Below are positions 50,321 through 58,870 of a stretch of DNA of 64,000 bases, piece by piece (positions within the stretch are counted from its first letter, which is position 1; each line of letters opens with the position of its first letter). The position numbers were made by a program, and so were the translations under genes. The notes below the pieces were generated by a model. It was not told the origin of the DNA and searched no databases. It was given only the letters and a program-made list of their open reading frames with translations. This DNA is from Streptomyces humi. Lineage in GTDB: Bacteria > Actinomycetota > Actinomycetes > Streptomycetales > Streptomycetaceae. Where the stretch lies: positions 105,700 to 169,699 of the forward strand of contig NZ_LBMU02000099.1 of assembly GCF_001005085.2 (NCBI RefSeq), read 5' to 3'.

Positions 50321-51339
50321 CCGCGGCCACCGAAGCCACCCACCCCGTCACCCTGTTCACCGGCCAGTGGGCCGACCTGCCCTTCGAGGAGGTCGCCCGG
50401 CTCGCCGCCGGATGGGGCTACGACGGCCTGGAGATCGCCGCCTCGGGAGACCACCTCGACCTGAAGCGCGCCGACGAGGACGACGCCTACGCGGCCTCCC
50501 GTCTGGAGATCCTCGACCGGCACGGCCTCCAGGTGCACGCCATCTCCAACCACCTGGCCGGCCAGGCGGTCTGCGACGCCCCCATCGACTTCCGCCACCA
50601 GGCGATCCTGCGCCCGTACGTCTGGGGTGACGGCGACGCCGAAGGGGTCCGGCAGCGCGCCGCCGAGGACATGAAGCGCGCCGCCCGGGTGGCCCGCAAA
50701 CTCGGCGTGGACACCGTGGTCGGCTTCACCGGCTCCTCCATCTGGCCCTACGTCGCGATGTTCCCGCCGGTCCCCGCCTCCGTCATCGACGCCGGCTACG
50801 AGGACTTCGCCGCCCGCTGGAACCCGGTCCTCGACGTGTTCGACGCCGAGGGCGTGCGCTTCGCCCACGAGGTCCACCCCGGCGAGATCGCCTACGACTA
50901 CTGGACCAGCGTCCGCGCCCTGGAGGCGATCGGCCACCGCGAGGCCTTCGGCTTCAACTGGGACCCCAGCCACATGATGTGGCAGAACATCGACCCGGTC
51001 GGGTTCATCACCGACTTCAAGGACCGTATCTACCACGTCGACTGCAAGGACACCCGGCTGCGGCCGCGCAACGGCCGCGCCGGCGTCCTCGGCTCCCACC
51101 AGCCGTGGGGCGACCCGCGCCGGGGCTGGGACTTCGTCTCCACCGGACACGGCGACGTCCCCTGGGAGGACGCCTTCCGTGCCCTGGAGTCCATCGGCTA
51201 CACCGGCCCCGTCTCGATCGAGTGGGAGGACGCCGGCATGGACCGCCTGCACGGCGCCGCCGAGGCGGTGACCTTCGTCCGCTCGCTGCTGTGGCCCACC
51301 CCGAAGGCCTCCTTCGACGCCGCGTTCAGCAACCAGTGA
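50317..51339 (+). CDS. Sugar phosphate isomerase/epimerase (IolE/IolI-like)
   Basis: 340 residues joined to the previous gene by ATGA. TIM-barrel metal ligands: VRFAHEVHPGEIAYD (Glu and His), FGFNWDPSHMMWQNID (Asp, His), IYHVDCKDTRL (His) and VSIEWEDAGMDR (Glu). This larger form is usual next to MocA-type dehydrogenases in inositol or glycoside catabolism. Last gene of the operon; the SSS symporter follows on the other strand. Confidence 0.9.
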   Translation: MTAATEATHPVTLFTGQWADLPFEEVARLAAGWGYDGLEIAASGDHLDLKRADEDDAYAASRLEILDRHGLQVHAISNHLAGQAVCDAPIDFRHQAILRPYVWGDGDAEGVRQRAAEDMKRAARVARKLGVDTVVGFTGSSIWPYVAMFPPVPASVIDAGYEDFAARWNPVLDVFDAEGVRFAHEVHPGEIAYDYWTSVRALEAIGHREAFGFNWDPSHMMWQNIDPVGFITDFKDRIYHVDCKDTRLRPRNGRAGVLGSHQPWGDPRRGWDFVSTGHGDVPWEDAFRALESIGYTGPVSIEWEDAGMDRLHGAAEAVTFVRSLLWPTPKASFDAAFSNQ

Positions 51340-51367
51340 CGGCCCCGCCGGACGCCTCCACGGTCGC

Positions 51368-52975
51368 CTAGGGCCGTGGGGGCGTGCCGGTGAGGAGATG
51401 GTGTTCGTGTGCCTCGTAGCGGCTGCGCTCGCGCTCGGTGGCCCGCCGGCCGGACAGCACGGTGGTCAGCCAGCCGGCCAGGAAGCCCGCAGGTACGGAG
51501 GCCAGGGCGGGTGTGTTGTAGGGGAACCAGGCGAAGTCGGCGTCGGGGAAGGCGGACAGCGGTGTCCCCGAGACCAGGGTGGTGCCCGGGGTCAGGGCCA
51601 GGACGCTCAGGGAGCCCACGACGAGGGTGGCGACGAGCGCCTTGCGGGTGTAGCGGCGCCAGAAGAGGCTGTAGAGGAGCGCGGGGGCGATGGCGGACGC
51701 CCCGAGGGTGAAGGAGACGGTCGCCAGGGGCTGGAGACTGCGGTGCTGGGCGAGGGCGGCCAGCAGGACCGTGGGCACTCCGACGGCCAGGGCGCTGAAC
51801 CGGGCGAGGCCGAGTTCCCTGGACGGTGCCAGGGGCTTCGCGCGGGACGCGGTCAGGTCGTGGGCGAGGGTGTTGGCGCAGGCCAGCGTCATGCTCGCGA
51901 CCGAGGCGAGCAGGGTGAGGAAGACGGCGGTGGTGACGGTGGCGAAGAGCAGGCTCTCCGGCCGCGACAGCGTCGTACCGAACGCGGCGCGGGCGCCCAG
52001 GAGGTAGGCGGTCGTGCCGTGCGCGTCGGCGGCGGCGATGCGCTCATGGCCGACCAGCGCGGTCGCACCCGTGCAGATCAGCGTGAGCATCAGGATGAAC
52101 AGGGTCACCGAGGAGACCGCCCAGGACATCGCCCGGCGGACCTGGCGCGGGGTGCCCGCGGTGTACATCCGCATGGTGACGTGCGGCAGGCAGGCACCGC
52201 CCAGCACGACCGCGCACTGGGTGCTGGCCATGTCGAGTGCGGGATGCGGACTGCTGGAGTACTGGAGACCCCAGGTCAGATAGGCGGGCCCGGCCCCGCT
52301 GTGCCGGGCCGCCGCGTGGAACAGCGCCTGGGGCTGCCAGTCGAACATGCGCAGCAGCAGGAAACTCACCACCAGCCCGGAGCCCAGCAGCGCCACGGTC
52401 TTGAAGATCTGGACCAGCGCGGTGCCGGGCATCCCGCCCAGCGCCGCGTAACTGATCATGAGGACCCCGGCCCCGGCGACGCACCCCTCCTTCATGGCGG
52501 GGTCGTCGAACCCGAGGACGTAGGCCAGGAGTTCACCGACCCCGGCGAGCTGCACGACCATCATCGGCACCAGCGCGGCGAGCGTGACCAGACAGGCGGT
52601 CACGCGTACGGAACGCGCCGGATGACGGTGGGCCAGCGCGTCGCCCATGGTGTAGCGGCCGGTGTTGTGCAGGGGCTCGGCCAGCAGGAACATCAGCAAC
52701 AGCAGGGAGAGCAGGGCACTGAGGGCCAGCACGATCCCGTCGTAGCCGCACAGCGCGATGATCCCGCCGATGGTGAGGACGGTCGCGGCGGAGATGTAGT
52801 CACCGGCGACGGCGAGGCCGTTGCGCAGCGGCGAGAGGGTCCGGTAACCGGTGTAGAACTCGGCGAGGTCGTCCGCCTCCGGGCCGGTGAGCACACACAG
52901 CAGCAGGGTCAGGGCGACGACCGAGCAGAACGCGACGAGGGACCAGGACTGGGCCGGACCGCTGAACCCGGTCAC
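51368..52975 (-). CDS. Sodium:solute symporter (SSS family, ActP/MctC-like)
   Basis: 535 residues from the GTG at 52975, which overlaps the DUF485 stop (GTGA). About 13 helices. Landmarks are EFYTGYRTLSPLRNGLAVAGDYISAATVLTIGGIIALCGYDG (the SSS N-terminal signature) and the family segment SYAALGGMPGTALVQIFKTVALLG. A further landmark is GGACLPHVTMRMYTAGTPRQVRRAM. Imports monocarboxylates such as acetate, pyruvate or propionate with Na+. The ActP/MctC-type branch nearly always has a DUF485 partner, as here. Confidence 0.9.
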   Translation of the reverse strand: MTGFSGPAQSWSLVAFCSVVALTLLLCVLTGPEADDLAEFYTGYRTLSPLRNGLAVAGDYISAATVLTIGGIIALCGYDGIVLALSALLSLLLLMFLLAEPLHNTGRYTMGDALAHRHPARSVRVTACLVTLAALVPMMVVQLAGVGELLAYVLGFDDPAMKEGCVAGAGVLMISYAALGGMPGTALVQIFKTVALLGSGLVVSFLLLRMFDWQPQALFHAAARHSGAGPAYLTWGLQYSSSPHPALDMASTQCAVVLGGACLPHVTMRMYTAGTPRQVRRAMSWAVSSVTLFILMLTLICTGATALVGHERIAAADAHGTTAYLLGARAAFGTTLSRPESLLFATVTTAVFLTLLASVASMTLACANTLAHDLTASRAKPLAPSRELGLARFSALAVGVPTVLLAALAQHRSLQPLATVSFTLGASAIAPALLYSLFWRRYTRKALVATLVVGSLSVLALTPGTTLVSGTPLSAFPDADFAWFPYNTPALASVPAGFLAGWLTTVLSGRRATERERSRYEAHEHHLLTGTPPRP

Positions 52976-53391
52976 AGCGCCTGCTCCCGGTCCGGCACCG
53001 CCACCCGCGCCTGCCGGCGGGCCCGGCGCGCGAGGGGATCCACGAACCGGCGCGCGGCGGCCTCGTGGACGAGCACCGCCAGCCAGGTCACGGGTATCTG
53101 GGCCAGGGCCAGGAGGAGACCGGTCGGCAGGCCGCCGGGGCCCGGACGGGCCATCAGGGCCGGGGCCTTCACGGTCAGGGTGAGGAAGGCGACGAAGTAG
53201 CCGAGCGCGGTGATGGCCGCCACCCGCCGGTGCCACCGGTACGCCCTTCGCAGCAGCCGCAGCGTGCGGTGCGCCCCGGGACGCGGCCGGGGCACCAGGG
53301 CGCCGGCCGGCTCCTGGCCGTTCGACCAGCTGGGCAGCGGACGGTCGTACGAGGACTGGGCCGCGGGTAACTCGGGGAAGTCGGGGGACAT
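52972..53391 (-). CDS. DUF485 small membrane partner of the symporter
   Basis: 139 residues from the ATG at 53391 with GGAGGTG upstream. The C-terminal half contains two helices with the DUF485 sequence RRWAI-like start: LLRRAYRWHRRVAAITALGYFVAFLTLTV and GLLLALAQIPVTWLAVLVHEAAARRFVDPLARR. The first ~50 residues are proline rich and disordered. Coupled by overlap to the symporter gene, as in yjcH-actP pairs. Confidence 0.85.
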   Translation of the reverse strand: MSPDFPELPAAQSSYDRPLPSWSNGQEPAGALVPRPRPGAHRTLRLLRRAYRWHRRVAAITALGYFVAFLTLTVKAPALMARPGPGGLPTGLLLALAQIPVTWLAVLVHEAAARRFVDPLARRARRQARVAVPDREQAL

Positions 53392-53885
53392 GTCGGCACC
53401 TCCTGCGGTGGCCCGGGCCCGGCGTGCGACGGACCGCGTGCGGGGAAGAGCGGTTCGGGCGACCGGACGCCGTGCGACGGTCGAGTGGGGAGAAGGCGGT
53501 GGCGCCGGTCGTCCGGGACGGCATCTCGCGCGTCGACGTGGGTGATCAGGCGCCATGGTCCCCGGCGTGGGCGTCGGCCGCCAGAGGTACGACCAGGGTC
53601 GCCACAGGCGATCCACAGCACGCGGACCTGACCGTGGGATCTCCACCGAGGAGGTGATGAAGCATTATGGGAGCGCGGGGTGGCGCGGATTGGGCGAAAA
53701 GTGCGCCGTCGCACACCCTGGGGGCCCCAGGCATCCGTCGACGTTCCGGGGGCGCGTACGGATTCTTGATCCATGCTTTACGCGCCGCACGGAACCGCGG
53801 CCCGTGCCGGCGGGTCCCACAGAAAGTGGGGGTCTTCGGGACCAGTGGGGGTTCCCGGGACCGCGGAGCGAAATGAGCGAGAACA
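53392..53885. other. 494-base intergenic stretch between divergent genes
   Basis: No convincing gene. GAGGAGGTGATGAAG at 53648-53662 looks like a strong ribosome site. However, the frames it opens (ATG at 53657 or 53667) show no family-like sequence or coding bias, and the longer one overlaps the L,D-transpeptidase gene by about 100 bases. It should contain the promoters of the DUF485-symporter pair and of the transpeptidase gene; no clear -35/-10 pair could be chosen. Confidence 0.5.
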
Positions 53886-54887
53886 GTGAGGCAGGGCGTG
53901 GGACGGCGCAGGGGCGGCATAGGAATCGCACTCGGTACGGTCGCGATGCTGGTGGGCGTGAGCGCCTGCGGCGGGGGCAGTGACAACGCGAGCGGGCAGG
54001 ACGCGAAGGCGTCGGGCAAGCCGGGTGCGAGCGCGAGTACGTCACCCTCGCCCACGAAGCCGGCGGGGCCGCCGATGCTGCTGGAGACGATCACCCCGCA
54101 GACCGGCACCACGGTCGGCGTGGCCATGCCGATCTCGGTGATCTTCACGAACCCGGTGGCGGAGAAGGCTCGGGCCACCGTCGAGAAGCACATGAAGGTC
54201 AGCGCCTCGCAGTCGGTGGAGGGCGCCTGGCACTGGATGGGCGACAAGCGCGCCGACTGGCGGCCGAAGACCTACTGGCCGTCGGGCACGAAGGTGCGGA
54301 TCGACGCCGACATGACCGGCGTCAGCAACGGCAACGGCCGCTACGGCGTGCACAGTTACACGCACACCTTCACGATCGGCGACGACGTCCGCGCCGACGT
54401 CTCGGTGACCGGCCACACCATGAAGGTGACCCGGAACGGCCAGACGCTGCGCACCCTGTCGATCAACGCGGGCAGCGCCGAGTACCCGACGTGGGACGGC
54501 ACGATGGCCGTCATCGACAAGCAGGAGAAGGTCCACATGACCTCGTGCAGCGTAGGCATCAGCTGTGACAAGGGCAGCCCGAACTACTACGACCTGACGC
54601 TGCCCTGGGACGTCCACCTGACCCAGTCCGGCACGTACGTGCACTACTCGACCGGCGACCCCTACCCGGGCAGCGGCAGCGCGCGCGGCTCGCACGGCTG
54701 CGTCCACCTGTCCATGGCGGACGCCAAGTGGTTCTACGGCCAGATCAAGCAGGGCGACCCCGTCACGATCACCGGCTCCCCCCGCGGCAAGGCCCCCGCC
54801 GACAACGGCTACGCCGACTTCAACGTCGACTGGTCCCAGTGGCTGGCCGGCAGCGCGTCCGGATCGGGCACGACGGCCACGCTGTGA
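53886..54887 (+). CDS. Lipoprotein L,D-transpeptidase (YkuD) with Ig-like domain
   Basis: 333 residues from a GTG. A lipoprotein signal ends in MLVGVSACGGG (Cys28). A disordered Ser/Pro/Lys linker (to ~60) is followed by a bacterial Ig-like domain (MLLETITPQTGTTVGVAMPISVIFTNPV). The YkuD domain follows from about 170 to 295, with HYSTGDPYPGSGSARGSHGCVHL: catalytic His near 254 and Cys271 in SHGCVHL. It makes 3-3 crosslinks in peptidoglycan at the outer face of the membrane. The domain order matches actinobacterial LdtMt2-like enzymes. Confidence 0.93.
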   Translation: MRQGVGRRRGGIGIALGTVAMLVGVSACGGGSDNASGQDAKASGKPGASASTSPSPTKPAGPPMLLETITPQTGTTVGVAMPISVIFTNPVAEKARATVEKHMKVSASQSVEGAWHWMGDKRADWRPKTYWPSGTKVRIDADMTGVSNGNGRYGVHSYTHTFTIGDDVRADVSVTGHTMKVTRNGQTLRTLSINAGSAEYPTWDGTMAVIDKQEKVHMTSCSVGISCDKGSPNYYDLTLPWDVHLTQSGTYVHYSTGDPYPGSGSARGSHGCVHLSMADAKWFYGQIKQGDPVTITGSPRGKAPADNGYADFNVDWSQWLAGSASGSGTTATL

Positions 54888-54904
54888 ACCACCGGCACGG
54901 GGAC

Positions 54905-54951
54905 GCCCCCGGCCGGCGCGCCTACTGACGCGCCGGGAGTACACCGGGGGC
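54905..54951 (+). terminator. Nested stem-loop terminator after the L,D-transpeptidase gene
   Basis: An outer stem GCCCCCGG/CCGGGGGC and an inner stem CCGGCGCG/CGCGCCGG form one long hairpin, 17 bases after the stop codon. No U-tract. Confidence 0.7.
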
Positions 54952-55101
54952 GCGCCTGGCGGGCCCCGCCACAGCGCGCAGACGCCACCCGTTCGGCGTA
55001 GCGTGTGGGAGCGTGGCGGTGGCGCCGGGCGGGGTACGGCCTCGGATCGGTGCCGGTCCGCCGTGCCCGTGTCCTGCACCCCCAGGAGTCAGGAGCGCAC
55101 C

Positions 55102-56349
55102 ATGGTTACACCTGCCCGTCGGCGCTCGGGCGGCCGCTCCGCGGTCCGGCGTACCGCCGTCGGCCTCGCCACGACCCTGCTCGCCACCTGCGCGTGCACC
55201 GGGCCGGCCGCGGGGGAGGACGCCCACCGAGCTCCCGAGGCACGCACCGGCACCCCGGCAGGGCGGGCGGCGCCCCAGAAGACGGCGACGGCCGCCGCCA
55301 CCTGCGCCGACACGGTCTACGCGGGGATGACCACGGCCCAGCGCGTCGGCCAGCTCTTCATGGGCGGGGTCGCCGCGAACGCCCCCAGCGCCACGGACCT
55401 GCGCACACTGCGCACCTACCACGTGGGGTCGGTCATGCTGACCGGGCGCAGCTCCGCCGGAACCACGGCCACCAGGAAGATCGTCGACAACATCCGCAAG
55501 CAGGCGGACACGGTCGGCGGCCGGCAGGTCGGGATGATCGTCTCCACCGACCAGGAGGGCGGACAGGTCCAGGTCCTCAACGGTCCCGGCTTCTCGGTCA
55601 TCCCCGCCGCCCTGACCCAGGGCACCTGGAGCACGACCACCCTGCGCAGCCGCGCCACCACCTGGGCCAAGCAGCTCAAGGCGGCGGGTCTCGATCTCGA
55701 CCTCGCGCCGGTCGCCGACGTGGTGCCCGCCGGCCTCGGTACCCGCAACGCCCCCATCGGCCGCTACCACCGTGAGTTCGGGTACACCCCCGCCGTCGTG
55801 ACCTCGCACAGCGGTGCGTTCGCCGCAGGCTTCGCGGCGGCCGGCGTCATGACCACCTTCAAGCACTTCCCGGGGCTGGGCCAGGTCATCGGGAACACCG
55901 ACACCACGGCGAACGTCGTCGACTCGGTCACCACCACCTCCAGCGCCAGCCTCACGCCGTTCCGCAGCGGCATCGCGGCCGGCGCGCCCTTCGTCATGAT
56001 CTCCTCGGCGAAGTACACCAAGATCGACTCGGCGCACCTGGCGGTGTTCTCCCCGACCGTGATCAACAAGCTCCTGCGCACCCAGTTCGGGTTCAAGGGA
56101 GTCGTCATCTCGGACGACATCGGGCAGGCGGTCGCGGTACGTGCCTACACCCCGGCACAGCGGGCGGTCGGTTTCCTGTCCGCGGGCGGCGACATGATCC
56201 TCACGGTCAAGCCGTCCACCGTGCCGGCGATGGCGCAGGCGGTGCAGTCCAGGATGGCGACGGACGCGGCCTTCCGCGCCAAGGTGGCGGCCTCCGTGCA
56301 CCGCGTCCTGACGGCCAAGGCGAACGCCGGCCGGCTCAGCTGCGGCTGA
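55102..56349 (+). CDS. Secreted GH3 N-terminal-domain protein with altered catalytic loop
   Basis: 415 residues from the ATG at 55102 (AGGAG upstream). A signal (RTAVGLATTLLATCACTG) and a disordered linker precede a single GH3 barrel: GQLFMGGV, GMIVSTDQEGGQVQVL, LDLDLAPVADV, TTFKHFPGLG (near 253) and GVVISDDIGQ (Asp near 337, the nucleophile position). NagZ-type enzymes have KHFPGHG and a DSH catalytic dyad a few residues later. Here the His is Leu and the following loop reads GNTDTTANV, with no DSH. It may be a GH3 of different mechanism or a non-catalytic glycan binder. Next to an L,D-transpeptidase, so a cell-wall role is likely. Confidence 0.85.
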   Translation: MVTPARRRSGGRSAVRRTAVGLATTLLATCACTGPAAGEDAHRAPEARTGTPAGRAAPQKTATAAATCADTVYAGMTTAQRVGQLFMGGVAANAPSATDLRTLRTYHVGSVMLTGRSSAGTTATRKIVDNIRKQADTVGGRQVGMIVSTDQEGGQVQVLNGPGFSVIPAALTQGTWSTTTLRSRATTWAKQLKAAGLDLDLAPVADVVPAGLGTRNAPIGRYHREFGYTPAVVTSHSGAFAAGFAAAGVMTTFKHFPGLGQVIGNTDTTANVVDSVTTTSSASLTPFRSGIAAGAPFVMISSAKYTKIDSAHLAVFSPTVINKLLRTQFGFKGVVISDDIGQAVAVRAYTPAQRAVGFLSAGGDMILTVKPSTVPAMAQAVQSRMATDAAFRAKVAASVHRVLTAKANAGRLSCG

Positions 56350-56387
56350 GCCCGCCGGCGGGATCCGCAACGGGACCTGCGTCCTTG

Positions 56388-56561
56388 TCAGCGTCGGCCG
56401 CGGTACCTCCACCCCGCGCCGACGCCCGCCATGTGCAGCGCCAGGGCGGTCAGTCCCAGCAGCATCAGGTTCGTGGACGTGAACACATCGTTGGTACCGA
56501 TGTTCCCCGCGTTGATCAGGAAGGCGATGAAGAACAGCGCCGCCCCCACCAGGCCGAGCAT
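56388..56561 (-). CDS. Short membrane protein of 57 residues
   Basis: The ATG at 56561 is preceded by GAGAGGAGACTGAATC, an excellent ribosome site, and opens MLGLVGAALFFIAFLINAGN, ending GWRYRGRR. Two hydrophobic helices (about 2-17 and 31-45) are joined by a polar hairpin INAGNIGTNDVFTSTN. Codon choice has the G/C third-position bias of real genes. It is shorter than most gene-calling cut-offs and could be missed. Function unknown; a small two-helix inner-membrane protein. Confidence 0.75.
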   Translation of the reverse strand: MLGLVGAALFFIAFLINAGNIGTNDVFTSTNLMLLGLTALALHMAGVGAGWRYRGRR

Positions 56562-56685
56562 GATTCAGTCTCCTCTCAGCAGCATGCATCCCGTCTGCCC
56601 CCACATCCCCTTCACAAGCCGGGCACCGTCGGACGGGGGGTGACAGGCCCGGTGGCCGGTGAAAGCATGCAGGAGGTGAGGAAGG

Positions 56686-57549
56686 GTGGCAGCCGTGGTG
56701 CCGGATGTCCGTGCGTCCCTGGGCGCGATGCTCTTCCGCCGGGTGGCGGGCCCCGACGGACCGGCGGTCCGCGCCCGCATCCACGACACACCGGGCCCGC
56801 GCTGGTTCGCCCCCGGGCGCCCGATCCGCGTCGTCCACGGCGACGCCTCGATGTTCGTCGGCGGACTCGGCGCCCTCCTCCTCCAGTCCCTGCACCCCCT
56901 CGCCATGGCCGCCGTCGCCGCGCACTCCGGATACCGCGGGGACCCCTGGGGCCGGCTGCAACGCACCAGCGCCTTCCTGGCGGTGACGACCTACGGCGTC
57001 GCGGACGACGCGCAGGCCGCCGTGGACCAGGTGCGGCACATCCATGAGCAGGTGCGCGGGACCACCCCGGAGGGGGAGCCGTACCACGCGGCCGACCCCC
57101 GGCTGCTGGGCTGGGTGCACGCCGCCGAGACGGAGTGCTTCCTGCGCGCCCACGAGCGCTACGGCTCCGGCCCGCTGGATCCGGCCGGGTACGACGCCTA
57201 CGTCGCCGACACCGCGCGGGTGGCCGAGGCGCTCGGCGTGCCGGACCCGCCGCGCGACCGGCGCGCCCTGTCCGCCCGGCTGGCCGCCTACCGGCCCGAG
57301 CTCAGGGCCACCCCCGAGGCGCGCGCGGCGGCCCGCTTCCTGCTCCTGGAACCCCCGCTGCCGCTGCCCGTCCGCCCCCTGTACGGCGTCCTGGCCGCCA
57401 ACGCCCTGACGCTGCTGCCCTCCTGGGCCCGGTCCCTGCTGCGGCTGCCGCGTCTCGGGGTCGTCGAGGACGTCACGGTCCGCCCGGCCGGCCACCTGCT
57501 CACCCGCACCATCCGCTGGGCCATGAGCCCGCCGCCGCCCGCCGGTTGA
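56686..57549 (+). CDS. MpaB-type oxygenase family protein (DUF2236)
   Basis: 287 residues from a GTG after GAGGAAGG. The family core is visible: VVHGDASMFVGGLGALLLQSLHPLAMAAVAAHSGYRGDPWGRLQRTSAFLAVTTYG, with the conserved His near residue 69. Also present are LLGWVHAAETECFLRAHERYG and the C-terminal LRLPRLG region. The fold binds haem in the rubber-oxygenase/latex-clearing relatives and the His may be the ligand. Physiological substrate unknown. Confidence 0.87.
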   Translation: MAAVVPDVRASLGAMLFRRVAGPDGPAVRARIHDTPGPRWFAPGRPIRVVHGDASMFVGGLGALLLQSLHPLAMAAVAAHSGYRGDPWGRLQRTSAFLAVTTYGVADDAQAAVDQVRHIHEQVRGTTPEGEPYHAADPRLLGWVHAAETECFLRAHERYGSGPLDPAGYDAYVADTARVAEALGVPDPPRDRRALSARLAAYRPELRATPEARAAARFLLLEPPLPLPVRPLYGVLAANALTLLPSWARSLLRLPRLGVVEDVTVRPAGHLLTRTIRWAMSPPPPAG

Positions 57550-57578
57550 CGGTGCGGAGCCCACCGGCGCCCCGGGCC

Positions 57579-58412
57579 TCAGACAGGGTCCGCCTCGGCC
57601 GCCGCGCCGGCCACCGCGTCAGCCTCTGCGCCGACCTCTGCCTCGCCCACCGCCTCGCCCACCGCCTCGGCCGCCGCGTCGGCCGCCGAGTCGGCTTCCG
57701 AGTCGGCTTCCGAGTCGGTCTCCGAGTCGGTCTCCGCGTGCGGCTCCGTCGCATGCGACAGCCCGGGACGGCGTACCACCAGGTTCGACACCCGGAAGGA
57801 CAGCTCGGCGACCGCCGGATCCGGACGCGGGTGGTAACGGCCCGCGCACACCGAGAGGTTGACGATCAGGTAGGCGTGCCAGCCGGAGCCGACCCCACGC
57901 CCGTCGGCGAAGACCTGGGTGCCGTCGAGCGTCCAGACGACGCTGCGGCGGCCGAAGGTCACGCCGAGGACGACCGTCGCACCGGGGCGTACCGACGGAT
58001 GGCGGAGGTAGGTGTGCCCGTCGCGCACGTGGTTGGTGAGCTCCAGCAGGTCGGGGTTGTCGGGGTGGTACTCGAACACGTCGACCTCGTTGCCGCCGTC
58101 CCGCCAGGTCCAGATCGCCGGCCAGGCACCCGCTCCGGTGGGCAGGCAGACCTCGGCCCGGAGCTGGTCCCCGGTGCGGACCTGGAAGCCTTCGGCGCTG
58201 CCCTCCGTGGTGAGCAGCCCGCTCTTCCACCAGCCGTCCGCCCGGCGGGTGGCCCGGAACGTGCCGGAGCGGGAGTAGGCGGGGTCCGTGGTCAGCCAGT
58301 CCAGCTTGTTGTCGCCCGGGTTGGTCGGGCCGCCGTCGGGATAGGCCCAGGAACGTCCCGCGACCCACTGGCGTTCGGAGGTGAAATCGGCCGTGAAGAC
58401 GACATCGCTCAC
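57579..58412 (-). CDS. GH16-like glycoside hydrolase with acidic repetitive tail
   Basis: 277 residues from the GTG at 58412 (GGGAG upstream). A concanavalin-like fold with GAGAWPAIWTWRDGGNEVDVFEYH. Glu109, Asp111 and Glu114 form the ExDxxE catalytic motif of GH16 laminarinases and agarases. There is no signal peptide, which is unusual for GH16. After RRPGLSHATEPHAE the last ~50 residues are repeats of acidic dipeptides (ETDSETDSEADSEADS, then Ala-rich EAVGEAVGEAE), encoded by 12-bp DNA repeats (57640-57735). Tail to tail with the MpaB-type gene. Confidence 0.82.
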   Translation of the reverse strand: MSDVVFTADFTSERQWVAGRSWAYPDGGPTNPGDNKLDWLTTDPAYSRSGTFRATRRADGWWKSGLLTTEGSAEGFQVRTGDQLRAEVCLPTGAGAWPAIWTWRDGGNEVDVFEYHPDNPDLLELTNHVRDGHTYLRHPSVRPGATVVLGVTFGRRSVVWTLDGTQVFADGRGVGSGWHAYLIVNLSVCAGRYHPRPDPAVAELSFRVSNLVVRRPGLSHATEPHAETDSETDSEADSEADSAADAAAEAVGEAVGEAEVGAEADAVAGAAAEADPV

Positions 58413-58870
58413 TTGTTGCTCCCTCGGTGGCCGACGGTGGCGTCGAAATGCCGGATTGCTTCCCGGATGCACGGTCGGCCATGCGGTGGTGGGAGGAGCG
58501 GCGGCGCGTGAGGCGCGAGTGGGTGAAGGGCACGCCACGGCCCACGCCTTCGGCGCGGCGGACCGTTTTTCAGGGAGGCCGCGCCCACCACGCCCACCGT
58601 CTCGCCGCTGACGCGCTGTTCGACGGCGATCGGGCGCAGGGCGTCCGAGGTCTGCGCCCACCGATTCCCGCACGTCGGCGAGCCCGGCCGGGGCGCGGCG
58701 CTCGTCAACGAAGGTCCGGATGTCCCTGCTGCGCGCCGCCCGCTTCCCGGAGCCGCACCCGCCGGTTATGACAGGTTCGAGTCAAGGGCAGTCCAAATGA
58801 CGGACTCCTCCGCCCGCTTGTGATCGGGTCTCCCACGACGGCTGAATCAAGGCCCTTTCGGGAGGATCCG
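58413..58870. other. 458-base region between divergent genes, possibly containing a decayed gene
   Basis: No intact gene seen. The part near 58550-58720 read on the minus strand has protein-like stretches (ALRPIAVEQRVSGETVGVVG; RTFVDERRAPAGLADVRESVG) split between two frames, as expected for a decayed gene, but no family can be named. The 100 bases before the propeller gene are less GC-rich (CGGTTATGACAGGTTCGAGT) and should contain its promoter. Confidence 0.35.

Noticed and set aside
53657..53983. Small frame after the strong GAGGAGGTG ribosome-like site
   Set aside because: Shine-Dalgarno spacing is too short, the peptide has no coding bias, and it overlaps the transpeptidase gene.
54922..57564. 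880-codon minus-strand frame
   Set aside because: It covers the GH3 and MpaB genes in antisense and shows only compositional sequence.
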